A DNA stretch of 64,000 bases from an uncultured Caulobacter sp. (GTDB lineage Bacteria > Pseudomonadota > Alphaproteobacteria > Caulobacterales > Caulobacteraceae), in the NCBI GenBank assembly GCA_913776195.1, contig CAJYMH010000021.1, positions 1 through 64,000 of the forward strand, in the 5' to 3' direction. The notes beneath the pieces are model-generated. The model worked only from the letters and a program-made list of their open reading frames with translations. It was not told the origin of the DNA and did no database searches. Below are positions 56,636 through 64,000 of this stretch, piece by piece (the first letter of the stretch is position 1; each line of letters begins with the position of its first letter). The translations under genes were made by a program, and so were the position numbers.

Positions 56636-57033
56636 CGCCCCGCGAGGGCCTGGGCGGCGGCCAGGGTCGAGATGGCCAGAGGCTGCGGCAGGGCGTCGAG
56701 GGCGAACCAGCCAAAGCCAGCGTGCTTGTGCGGCTCCAGCAGCTTTGGCTCGCCCTCGAAGCTCTCGGCCAGATAGACGGGTGCGATCCAGTGCTCGCCG
56801 TCGCCGCGGTCGATAATCTGGGCCATGCAGAGCAGGGACAGAGCCTGCGCCCGCACGTCGAGCTCTTCGGTGAGTTCGCGCGCAGCGGCGGTTTCCGCCG
56901 CCTCACCCCAATCGACCTTGCCGCCGGGCAGGCTCCAGCAGCCTGCCTCCGGCTCCCGCAGGCGCTGGATCAGCAGGATCGCGCCGTCCTTCAGCAGGGC
57001 GATGCCGCAGCCGACGCGCGGTTCGCGGCTCAC
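56632..57033 (-). CDS. NUDIX hydrolase, MutT-like
   Basis: A 133-residue NUDIX enzyme. The box [20 protein letters not shown] is followed by LDV where most have xGU, so the last glycine is replaced by aspartate, which is tolerated in some members. Probably a nucleotide pyrophosphatase. GTG start overlaps the alaS stop (GTGA), so it is coupled to alaS. A very long frame extends over alaS but is not coding there. Confidence 0.88.
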   Translation of the reverse strand: MSREPRVGCGIALLKDGAILLIQRLREPEAGCWSLPGGKVDWGEAAETAAARELTEELDVRAQALSLLCMAQIIDRGDGEHWIAPVYLAESFEGEPKLLEPHKHAGFGWFALDALPQPLAISTLAAAQALAGR

Positions 57034-59675
57034 CCGGCCAACGCCGCCTTGACCGCGGCCACGCCCTCGGCGGCCCTGGAGTCGTCCGGGGCGCCGCCTT
57101 GCGCGAAGTCCGGCTTGCCGCCCGCGCCCTGGCCGCCCATGGCGATCACGGCGGCGCGGGCCAACTCGGCCGCGTTGAACTTGCCGGTCAGGTCGGCGGT
57201 CACGGCCACGGCCACGGCGGCCTTGCCGTCGGACGTGCCGACCAGGGCGACCACGCCCGAGCCGATGGACTTCTTGAAGTCCTCGACCACGCCGCGCAGA
57301 TCCTTGCCGCCGACGCCGTCCAGCACACGGCCGATGAAGGCCGTGCCGGCGACGTCTTCGGGACCGGACGCGCCGCCCGAACCGCCGCCAAGGGCCAGGG
57401 CCTTCTTGGCCTCGGCCAGCTCCTTCTCCAGACGCTTGCGGTCGGCGATCAGGCCCTCGACACGGGCGGCGACGCCCTCGACCGGAACCTTGAATTGCTC
57501 GGCCAGCCCCTTGGCCACGCCGGCCTGATCCAGCAGGAAGCGTCGGGCCGCCTCGCCGGTCAGGGCCTCGATGCGGCGGACGCCGGCGGCGACGCCCTGC
57601 TCCGAGACGATCTTGAACAGAGCGATGTCGCCGGTGCGGGCCACGTGGGTGCCGCCGCACAGTTCGACCGAATAGCCCTTGTCCTCGCCCGTGAGCGCCT
57701 GGCCCAGGGTCAGGACGCGGACGCTGTCGCCATACTTCTCGCCGAACAGGGCGACGGCCCCAGCCTCGATAGCTTCCTGCGGGGCCATCACCTCGATCTT
57801 GGCGGGGGCGTTCTGACGAATGACCGCGTTTACCTCGGCCTCGATGCGCTCGATCTCGTCGGGCGTCAGCGGGCCGCCGTGGCTGAAGTCGAAGCGCATG
57901 CGGTCGCCGTCGACCAGCTGGCCTTTCTGGGCGACATGGGCGCCCAGCACATGGTGCAGGGCGGCGTGCACCAGGTGCGCCGCCGAGTGGTTGGATCGGG
58001 TGGTGTGGCGACGCTCGGCGTCGACCGAGGCCACCACCTTGTCGCCCACGGCCAGCGGACCAGTGAGTTCGACAGTGTGGACGTGCAGTTCGCCGGCCTG
58101 CTTCTGGGTGTCGAGCACGCGGCTGGCGGCGCCGTTGGCGTCGATGACGCCCTGGTCGCCAGCCTGGCCGCCGCTTTCGGCATAGAACGGGGTGCGGTCG
58201 AGGACGACCTGCACGGTCTGGCCCGCCGAAGCGGCCTGGACCTCGGCGCCCTCGGCCACGATCGCCTTCACCACGCCGGTCGCTTCGGTGACATCGTAGC
58301 CGACGAAGTCGGTGGCGCCGTAACGCTCCTTTACGGCGAACCACTCGGCGCCGGTGCCTTGCTGGCCCGAGCCGGTCCAGTTCTCGCGCGCCATCTGGCG
58401 CTGCTTGTCCATGGCGGTGTCGAAGGCTTCGGTGTCGACGGTCAGACCCTTGGCGCGCACGGCGTCCTGGGTCAGGTCGAGAGGGAAGCCGTAGGTGTCG
58501 TAGAGCTTGAACGCCACGTCGCCCGACAGCACGCCGCCGTCGGCGAGGTCGGCGGTCGCCTCGTCCAGCAGGGTCATGCCGCGGCCCAGGGTGCGGCGGA
58601 AGCGCTCTTCCTCCTGGCGCAGGGTCTCGGTGATCAGCGCCTCGGCGCGGCGTAGCTCCGGATAGGCGCCGCCCATCTGCTCGATCAGGGTCGGAGCCAG
58701 GCGGTGCATCAGCGGCTCCTGCGCGCCCAGCAGATAGGCGTGGCGCATGGCGCGGCGCATGATGCGGCGCAGAACGTAGCCGCGGCCTTCGTTCGAGGGC
58801 GACACGCCGTCGGCCAGCAGGAACGAGGACGAACGCAGGTGATCGGCGATGACCCGGTGGCTGGCCTGGCATTCGCCCTCGGCCTTCACGCCGGTCGCCT
58901 CGACCGAGGCGGCGATCAGGGCCTTGAACAGGTCCACGTCGTAGTTGTCGTGCACGCCCTGCAGGACGGCGGCGATACGCTCCAGGCCCATGCCGGTGTC
59001 GATCGAGGGCTTGGGCAGGTTGACGCGTTCGCCGCCCGCCTGCTGCTCGAACTGCATGAAGACGAGGTTCCAGATCTCGATGAACCGGTCGCCGTCCTCG
59101 TCCGGGCTCCCGGGAGGCCCACCGGGGATGTGATCGCCGTGATCGAAGAAGATTTCCGAGCAAGGGCCGCATGGGCCGGTGTCGCCCATGGACCAGAAGT
59201 TGTCCGAGGTGCCGATGCGGATGATCTTGCGGTCATCGAGGCCCGCGATCTTCTTCCACAGGTCTGCGGCCTCGTCGTCCGAGGCGTAGACTGTGACCAG
59301 GAGCTTCTCGACCGGGAGTTTGTACTCCTTGGTCAGCAGGTTCCAGGCGAGCGTGATCGCACGCTCCTTGAAGTAGTCGCCGAAGGAGAAGTTCCCCAGC
59401 ATTTCGAAGAAGGTGTGGTGGCGCGCGGTGTAGCCGACGTTGTCCAGGTCGTTGTGCTTGCCGCCGGCGCGGACGCACTTCTGCGACGAGGTGGCGCGCG
59501 GCGCGACCGGGGTCTCGGCGCCGGTGAAGGCGTTCTTGAACGGCACCATGCCCGCATTGACGAACAGCAGGGTCGGATCGTTCTGCGGCACCAGCGGAGC
59601 GGACGGAACCACGGCGTGGTCGTTGCTCCCGAAGTAGTCGAGGAAGGTGCTGCGGATGTCGTTCAGGCTCGGCAT
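57030..59675 (-). CDS. alaS: alanyl-tRNA synthetase
   Basis: An 881-residue class II synthetase. The aminoacylation core has [20 protein letters not shown] (motif 1), motif 2 [18 protein letters not shown] and [10 protein letters not shown] (motif 3). The editing domain has [16 protein letters not shown] and [10 protein letters not shown] zinc ligands, and a C-Ala domain ends the chain with a glycine-rich linker. Between it and recA are 282 bp with a long inverted repeat. Order recA, alaS, NUDIX on the minus strand. Confidence 0.98.
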   Translation of the reverse strand: MPSLNDIRSTFLDYFGSNDHAVVPSAPLVPQNDPTLLFVNAGMVPFKNAFTGAETPVAPRATSSQKCVRAGGKHNDLDNVGYTARHHTFFEMLGNFSFGDYFKERAITLAWNLLTKEYKLPVEKLLVTVYASDDEAADLWKKIAGLDDRKIIRIGTSDNFWSMGDTGPCGPCSEIFFDHGDHIPGGPPGSPDEDGDRFIEIWNLVFMQFEQQAGGERVNLPKPSIDTGMGLERIAAVLQGVHDNYDVDLFKALIAASVEATGVKAEGECQASHRVIADHLRSSSFLLADGVSPSNEGRGYVLRRIMRRAMRHAYLLGAQEPLMHRLAPTLIEQMGGAYPELRRAEALITETLRQEEERFRRTLGRGMTLLDEATADLADGGVLSGDVAFKLYDTYGFPLDLTQDAVRAKGLTVDTEAFDTAMDKQRQMARENWTGSGQQGTGAEWFAVKERYGATDFVGYDVTEATGVVKAIVAEGAEVQAASAGQTVQVVLDRTPFYAESGGQAGDQGVIDANGAASRVLDTQKQAGELHVHTVELTGPLAVGDKVVASVDAERRHTTRSNHSAAHLVHAALHHVLGAHVAQKGQLVDGDRMRFDFSHGGPLTPDEIERIEAEVNAVIRQNAPAKIEVMAPQEAIEAGAVALFGEKYGDSVRVLTLGQALTGEDKGYSVELCGGTHVARTGDIALFKIVSEQGVAAGVRRIEALTGEAARRFLLDQAGVAKGLAEQFKVPVEGVAARVEGLIADRKRLEKELAEAKKALALGGGSGGASGPEDVAGTAFIGRVLDGVGGKDLRGVVEDFKKSIGSGVVALVGTSDGKAAVAVAVTADLTGKFNAAELARAAVIAMGGQGAGGKPDFAQGGAPDDSRAAEGVAAVKAALAG

Positions 59676-59851
59676 GGTCGTCCGGGGTCTGGAAAGCGCG
59701 AAATGCGGAGATAGGAAGTGCAGCGCTCCTTAGCCAAGCGCGCCTGATCTCCCAAGGAAATTCGTGGCATGGCCGGTGAGCGGCCGCGGGCGTTCGACGC
59801 GAAAAAGGACGCTCGGTCCGGCGCTTGGGGCGCAGGTCCGAACGTCCTCGG

Positions 59852-59927
59852 CTCGCGAGGCGGCGGGTGGGGGTCACGCGCCGGAGGGTTTGGCGGGGTC
59901 GCCGGCGGGTGAAGACCGCCTCGCGAG
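59852..59927. repeat. 12-bp perfect inverted repeat around a 52-bp loop, recA-alaS intergenic region
   Basis: CTCGCGAGGCGG (59852-59863) and CCGCCTCGCGAG (59916-59927). The loop has further GC-rich pairings such as GGCGG/CCGCC. It lies within the 282 bp between the recA stop and the alaS start, where no gene is seen; it may end recA transcription or shape an alaS leader. No T-run is present. Confidence 0.5.
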
Positions 59928-59957
59928 AGCCTTTGAAGGATCAGCCCGGCCGGGACT

Positions 59958-61031
59958 TCAGCCTTCGGTGTCTTCCTGGGCGTCAGGCCCGCCGACCAGC
60001 AGCTCTTCCTCGATCTTGCTGGACGAAGCGCGAACGGCCTTTTCAATGCTGGCGGCGATGTCCGGGTTGTTCTTCAGGAACTCGCGCACATTGTCGCGCC
60101 CCTGCCCGATCCGCTGGCTGCTGTAGGAGAACCAGGAGCCGGACTTCTCGACGATCCCGGCCTTCACGCCCAGATCGATGATCTCGCCCAGCTTGGAGAT
60201 CCCTTCGCCGTACATGATGTCGAATTCGACCTCACGGAACGGCGGGGCGACCTTGTTCTTGACCACCTTCACGCGGACGTTGTTGCCGATGATCTCGTCA
60301 CGGACCTTCACCGAGCCGGTGCGACGGATGTCCAGGCGGACGGAGGCGTAGAACTTCAGGGCGTTTCCGCCCGTGGTCGTCTCAGGCGAGCCGTACATGA
60401 CGCCGATCTTGTGGCGGATCTGGTTGATGAAGATCACCAGGGTCTTGGCCTTGTTGATCGAGGCGGTGAGCTTGCGCAGGGCCTGGCTCATCAGACGGGC
60501 CTGGAGGCCCGGCAGGCTGTCGCCCATCTCGCCCTCGATTTCGGCGCGCGGCGTCAGGGCCGCCACCGAGTCGACCACGATCACGTCCACCGCGCCGGAA
60601 CGCACCAGGGTGTCGGTGATTTCGAGGGCCTGCTCTCCGGTGTCCGGCTGCGAAACCAGCAGTTCGTCCAGATTCACCTTCAGCTTGTGAGCGTAAGACG
60701 GATCCAGCGCGTGCTCGGCGTCGACGAAGGCGGCGGTGCCGCCAGCCTTCTGGACTTCCGCCACCACGTGCAGGGCCAGGGTCGTCTTGCCCGAGCTTTC
60801 GGGACCGTAGATTTCGATGATCCGCCCCTTGGGCAGACCGCCGATGCCCAGGGCGATATCAAGACCGAGCGAGCCGGTCGACACCGACTCCATCTCCACC
60901 TTGCCCTTATCGCCGAGCTTCATCACCGAGCCCTTGCCGAACGCCCGGTCAATCTGAGCCAGGGCGGCCTCAAGTGCTTTTTGCTTATCGCCTTCTTCGC
61001 GTGCCACGAGCCTCAACGCCGCTTGGTTCAT
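59958..61031 (-). CDS. recA: RecA recombinase
   Basis: A 357-residue RecA: Walker [14 protein letters not shown], Walker [11 protein letters not shown], the L2-adjacent [20 protein letters not shown] and the acidic C-terminal tail (QEDTEG). It catalyses strand exchange and triggers LexA self-cleavage. The upstream region holds an alphaproteobacterial SOS box, so it is damage-inducible. Confidence 0.98.
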   Translation of the reverse strand: MNQAALRLVAREEGDKQKALEAALAQIDRAFGKGSVMKLGDKGKVEMESVSTGSLGLDIALGIGGLPKGRIIEIYGPESSGKTTLALHVVAEVQKAGGTAAFVDAEHALDPSYAHKLKVNLDELLVSQPDTGEQALEITDTLVRSGAVDVIVVDSVAALTPRAEIEGEMGDSLPGLQARLMSQALRKLTASINKAKTLVIFINQIRHKIGVMYGSPETTTGGNALKFYASVRLDIRRTGSVKVRDEIIGNNVRVKVVKNKVAPPFREVEFDIMYGEGISKLGEIIDLGVKAGIVEKSGSWFSYSSQRIGQGRDNVREFLKNNPDIAASIEKAVRASSSKIEEELLVGGPDAQEDTEG

Positions 61032-61134
61032 CTAGGCGTCCCTTATTCCATGATTCCGCCAACCCGACCGGCCCTGCCGCAATCTCCCCGCAGCGCCGGC
61101 TCTCTTGGTGGCGAATGTGCATGGTTTGTTCTTT

Positions 61135-61149
61135 GTTCGCAAGATGTTC
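61135..61149 (-). promoter_or_regulatory. LexA (SOS) box of recA
   Basis: GTTCGCAAGATGTTC fits GTTC-N7-GTTC exactly, the LexA site known from alphaproteobacteria. It lies about 104 bp before the recA start codon. A third GTTC (61128-61131) sits just beside it. Confidence 0.85.
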
Positions 61150-61204
61150 TTTTTCGGTGGCGCGGGTCACTACGACCGAAAGTGACGCAGGCGAGAAAGG
61201 GCGT

Positions 61205-61232
61205 GCCCGACGCCTTAGGGGAGGCGTCGGGC
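61205..61232 (-). terminator. hairpin after the GST gene
   Basis: GCCCGACGCC (61205-61214) pairs perfectly with GGCGTCGGGC (61223-61232) around eight bases. It follows the GST stop and separates it from the recA promoter. No T-run, so termination is only probable. Confidence 0.55.
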
Positions 61233-61241
61233 CGCCGGTCT

Positions 61242-61949
61242 TCAGACGGGATCTGAAATCAGATCCGCCCGCGTCCCGGCGAGGCGTTCGGCGATCTCCG
61301 GCGACCAGCGCGTGATGAGACCGGCTTCGAATTCATGATGTGATTTGGACCAGGCCTGCAGCGACCGCATGCGCTCCAGCCAGGCGGCGACATTGGGATA
61401 GTCGGCCAGGCTGAAGCCGACCCAATCGCCCACGGCCACATAGGTCGCCCCCAGATAGTCGGCGATGGTCAGCTCCTCGCCACAGACGTAGGGCGAGCCG
61501 CCAAGGATGTAGCGATCCAGGACACACAGCCAGCGATGGGAGGCGGCAAGATGACGGCGCAGGGCGGTCTGGTGTTCGGCCAGGGCGTAGCGGCGCGCCG
61601 GAAACATCTGCGGGTAAATGAAGCCATGCAGGAAATCGCGGGCGAAGCCGGCGGCGAACCACGCCATCCGCTCATTGACGCGCATGCGCGGATGGAAGGC
61701 GTGCGGATAGGTCTGCGACCCCGTCAGTTCGGCCAGGTACTGCAGGATCGCCGTCGGCTCGGCCAGACGCAGGTTGCGGTCCACCAGCATCGGAACCGAG
61801 CGACTCGGATTTATGCCGGCGAAGGCTTCGGACAGGTGCGCGCCGTCCCAGAGGCTAACGATCTCCTCGTCGAACTTCACGCGGTGCTCGTGCGCGAACA
61901 GCAGCACGGCTCGCGACTCGGTCGATAGGGGGTCGTAGTAAAGTTTCAT
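61242..61949 (-). CDS. glutathione S-transferase family protein
   Basis: A 235-residue GST: thioredoxin-like domain MKLYYDPLSTESRAVLLFAHE, with the GSH-site loop SRSVPMLVD and EPTAILQYLAEL, then the helical domain with LTIADYLGATYVAVGDW. It resembles the theta-like bacterial group. The 22-bp dyad at 62044 lies about 95 bp upstream of its ATG, and the fused XRE-LysR regulator gene is next in line, so regulation by that protein is a reasonable guess. Confidence 0.9.
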   Translation of the reverse strand: MKLYYDPLSTESRAVLLFAHEHRVKFDEEIVSLWDGAHLSEAFAGINPSRSVPMLVDRNLRLAEPTAILQYLAELTGSQTYPHAFHPRMRVNERMAWFAAGFARDFLHGFIYPQMFPARRYALAEHQTALRRHLAASHRWLCVLDRYILGGSPYVCGEELTIADYLGATYVAVGDWVGFSLADYPNVAAWLERMRSLQAWSKSHHEFEAGLITRWSPEIAERLAGTRADLISDPV

Positions 61950-62043
61950 GTCGGCGCCAGTCGGGCGCCGGATGCGCCCACAATTCCGGGGCCGCTCATC
62001 TAGAAGCGCGGCGAACGCCGATCAATCAACAGTCCTGCACAAC

Positions 62044-62065
62044 CGCTATTCAAAATTGAATAGCG
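62044..62065. promoter_or_regulatory. 22-bp dyad upstream of the GST gene, likely LysR-type site
   Basis: CGCTATTCAA (62044-62053), AA, TTGAATAGCG (62056-62065): two perfect 10-bp arms. The inner ATTCAA/TTGAAT half-sites resemble LysR-type binding sites. It lies 11 bp past the regulator stop and about 95 bp before the GST start. Confidence 0.6.
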
Positions 62066-62076
62066 CAGCTTGACCC

Positions 62077-63933
62077 TCAGACCGCCGAGACGGCCGTGGC
62101 GTCCAGTTCACCCCCGCCCTCGCCGCTGAGCAGAGGTCGCAGGCGGCGCATGTGGTTGGCGAGGCAATCCATGAAGGCGCGCACGTGTGGCATCCCGCGC
62201 AGCTCGGCGCGAGTGACCAGCCAAAGCTCGGCGCTCAGTTCCGCAACCGGGAAGCAGCGGACAAGGCCCGCCTGCGTGCCGGCCAGGCTGGGTAGCACTG
62301 AAACGCCCAGTCCGCCGGCGATGGCCGTGCAGAGGTTGGTGAGCGTGTTGCAGCGCCAGACCACCTGACCGCTCGGCGCGATTTGGTCCAGCCAGCGCAG
62401 CCCCGGCAGGGCGGAGATGATCCCCTCCCCGCCCACCAGCAGATGGCCGGCGACCTCCTCGGCATTGGTGGGCACGCCATGCTGGGCGGCGTAGACCGGG
62501 CTGCAATAAACGCCCCAGGCAAGGTCCGGCAGGCGCCGGGCGATCAACGTCGGATCGTCAGGTGTCGAACCCGCGCGCAGGGCCACATCGGCCTCACCCT
62601 TGTTGAGGTCAAGCCGGCGGTCGTCGGTGATCAACTGGACCTGCACGCTGGGATGGCTGCGGTGGAACTCGTGCATGATCGCCGGGATGACCAGATTGGC
62701 CATGTTCTCGGGCGCGGTGACGCGGATCACCTGCGTCTGGACCCGGGCCGCCGCCGCGCTGGCGTAACCGAAGCCCATGACCGCCGCTTCGACCTTCTCG
62801 GCGTGAGGGCGAAGCTCGCGGCCGACTTCCGTCAGTTCGTAGCCCGTGGGCCGACGCTCGAAGAGAGCCGAACCCAGGGCCTCCTCCAGGGTGGCGATAC
62901 GGCGCACCACCGTGGGCTGGCTGACACGCAGCTGCTTGGCGGCGCCCAGGGTCGATCCGCTGCGCGCTACGGCCAGGAAGTGGCACAAGTCATTCCAGTC
63001 AAAGCGAAATTGGGTCGGATCGGCCTCGCCGGCCGCAGCCGGCGGGGGCATGGGCGGCGGCATGAGGGCCGACTCGGTCATGGCCTCGCGATCAGGTTCG
63101 ATGCAGCGCAGAGGCGACTTCAGCTTCAACCGCATGGCCGCCGGCACGTCATCCGGCGCGAACATGATCGGCAGGCTCTTGAGCGCCTCGAACCTGACCG
63201 TATCGGCCTGCGGATCGTCGGTCAGGTCGCTCATCCGCTCGCAGATGGCGGCCATGGAGGTGGCGACGGCGGCGGCGTCCGCGGAGACGCTGCCCATCAC
63301 GCCTTCGATGCGCTCCACCTTGGGGGCGCTGGCCCCGTTGAACACCGCGAACAGCAGCGAGTCGTCATGGGCGTCGGCGGCCACGCCATAGAGTTGCCCC
63401 TGCAGGATGAGGATATGGCCGCGTGTCTCGTGCGCGCCGCCGACGATCCGAAGGGCGAGACCTTCGCCCTCCCGCCGGATCATCATGTGCTCCTTCACGT
63501 ACATCCCCGGCTGGGTCGAGGACGGACGGGTGATGCGCCAGATGCCCTCGTAGGACGCGCCCTTGCGTTCGATCTCCCGGCGCGAGGCCTCCTCGATCCC
63601 GAACGGCATCTGGGGGAACAACGGCATAATCGACGAGCCGCCGCCCATGGCTGCGGCCGCGGCGGAGCCGCTCCCCGAGGGCGGCTCGACCCCCATCAGG
63701 GCGGCCAGGCTGTCGAGGTCCCGCTCCCAGTCGAGCAGGGTGAAGCCTTCCTTGCGGGACGCCACCAGACCGGTCAGCAGCATCAGGTTATGAGCGGACG
63801 GCGCCACCACGCCGGAGCCCCATCGGCTGACCGCCGACTTATCGACCCCCAGGTCGGCTGCGAGGCGGCCGCGGCTGAGGCTGAGCGCCTTCAGCACGAG
63901 GTCGAATTTCGCCGCGAATGATGCCGGATCCAT
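62077..63933 (-). CDS. fused regulator: XRE-type HTH, middle domain, full-length LysR
   Basis: A single 618-residue chain. Residues about 8-60 read as an XRE/Cro helix-turn-helix (GRLAADLGVDKSAVSRWGSG). A low-complexity linker (84-100) leads to a 110-270 domain with YEGIWRITRPSS and GLALRIVGGAHETRGHILIL, of no family I recognise. After a proline-rich linker (291-299) comes a LysR HTH at 311-370 (GAAKQLRVSQPTVVRRIATLEEAL) and a LysR effector domain (400-600). No stop or frameshift breaks the frame, and both halves look intact, so the fusion is real in this sequence. Upstream lies a 7-7-7 dyad, fit for autoregulation. Confidence 0.88.
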   Translation of the reverse strand: MDPASFAAKFDLVLKALSLSRGRLAADLGVDKSAVSRWGSGVVAPSAHNLMLLTGLVASRKEGFTLLDWERDLDSLAALMGVEPPSGSGSAAAAAMGGGSSIMPLFPQMPFGIEEASRREIERKGASYEGIWRITRPSSTQPGMYVKEHMMIRREGEGLALRIVGGAHETRGHILILQGQLYGVAADAHDDSLLFAVFNGASAPKVERIEGVMGSVSADAAAVATSMAAICERMSDLTDDPQADTVRFEALKSLPIMFAPDDVPAAMRLKLKSPLRCIEPDREAMTESALMPPPMPPPAAAGEADPTQFRFDWNDLCHFLAVARSGSTLGAAKQLRVSQPTVVRRIATLEEALGSALFERRPTGYELTEVGRELRPHAEKVEAAVMGFGYASAAAARVQTQVIRVTAPENMANLVIPAIMHEFHRSHPSVQVQLITDDRRLDLNKGEADVALRAGSTPDDPTLIARRLPDLAWGVYCSPVYAAQHGVPTNAEEVAGHLLVGGEGIISALPGLRWLDQIAPSGQVVWRCNTLTNLCTAIAGGLGVSVLPSLAGTQAGLVRCFPVAELSAELWLVTRAELRGMPHVRAFMDCLANHMRRLRPLLSGEGGGELDATAVSAV

Positions 63934-63966
63934 GGTGTTCTCTATGCATCAAAAAGCGTGAGGATT

Positions 63967-63987
63967 TGCAACGTGCATACCGTTGCA
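63967..63987. promoter_or_regulatory. inverted repeat upstream of the fused regulator
   Basis: TGCAACG (63967-63973), seven bases, CGTTGCA (63981-63987). TGCAT occurs three times nearby (63945, 63974, 63984). A likely operator for the regulator's own XRE part. Confidence 0.5.
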
Positions 63988-64000
63988 TGGTTACCGCCCG

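Noticed and set aside
56632..59172. 846-codon frame continuing the NUDIX gene upstream through alaS
   Set aside because: Only its last 133 codons are NUDIX; the rest is an arginine-rich shadow of alaS.

Overview
The window looks like chromosomal DNA of a GC-rich alphaproteobacterium, most likely of the family Caulobacteraceae (Caulobacter or Phenylobacterium). This is inferred from the strongly GC-biased codons, the alphaproteobacterial LexA box (GTTC-N7-GTTC) in front of recA, the recA / alaS / icd neighbourhood, the alpha-type S4 protein, the DUF1476 and DUF3126 small proteins, the split PurS/PurQ/PurL amidotransferase system, and several starts with little or no ribosome binding site. About 70 protein genes are tightly packed on both strands, with one interrupted tRNA gene and a number of intrinsic terminators.

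Layout. 0.2-14 kb: Rrf2 and CBS regulators, a rhomboid protease, a large M16 peptidase, a PAS protein, oxidoreductases (aldo/keto reductase, GMC), a glutathione S-transferase, a gamma-carbonic anhydrase, PhoH behind a long structured leader, and a divergent TetR/MFS pair with two near-palindromic operators. 13-18.9 kb: LysR, CysE, two metabolic enzymes, QueF, an SDR and a TorF-like porin. 19.1-22 kb: a tRNA-Leu(UAA) gene split by a 211-nt group I intron, directly abutting an arsenic detoxification module (arsH, arsR, acr3, arsC). 22-24.2 kb: a 708-residue RTX-type calcium-binding protein made of five similar modules. 24.4-31.6 kb: CinA-like protein, SfsA, YnfA, methionine aminopeptidase, RadC, a lipoprotein, the MsrQ/MsrP periplasmic methionine sulfoxide repair system and a methyltransferase.

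31.7-44.3 kb holds purine synthesis genes (purB, purC, purS, purQ, purL) interleaved with two tandem Spinster-like MFS transporters, two paralogous 2-oxoglutarate/Fe(II) oxygenases that flank purB, the DUF1476 ATPase inhibitor and a Tat-exported class V aminotransferase homologue. 43.9-47.5 kb carries VOC, BolA, Grx4 and thioesterase genes, then a serine hydrolase flanked by two paralogous small exported proteins. 47.5-52.2 kb: rpsD, glutathione-dependent formaldehyde detoxification (fghA, frmA-type dehydrogenase), TrmJ, and a lipoprotein with a beta-lactamase-like fold that seems to lack its catalytic residues. 52.2-62 kb: a hybrid histidine kinase, icd, VOC, NUDIX, alaS, recA and a second GST. 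The window ends in a 618-residue regulator that joins an XRE-type helix-turn-helix, a middle domain of unknown function and a complete LysR regulator in one chain.

The most interesting items are the group I intron in tRNA-Leu(UAA), the XRE-LysR fusion with its two nearby dyads, the structured leaders of phoH and purC, the twin oxygenases around purB, and the paralogous exported pair around the serine hydrolase. No CRISPR array, IS element, prophage or rRNA was seen.
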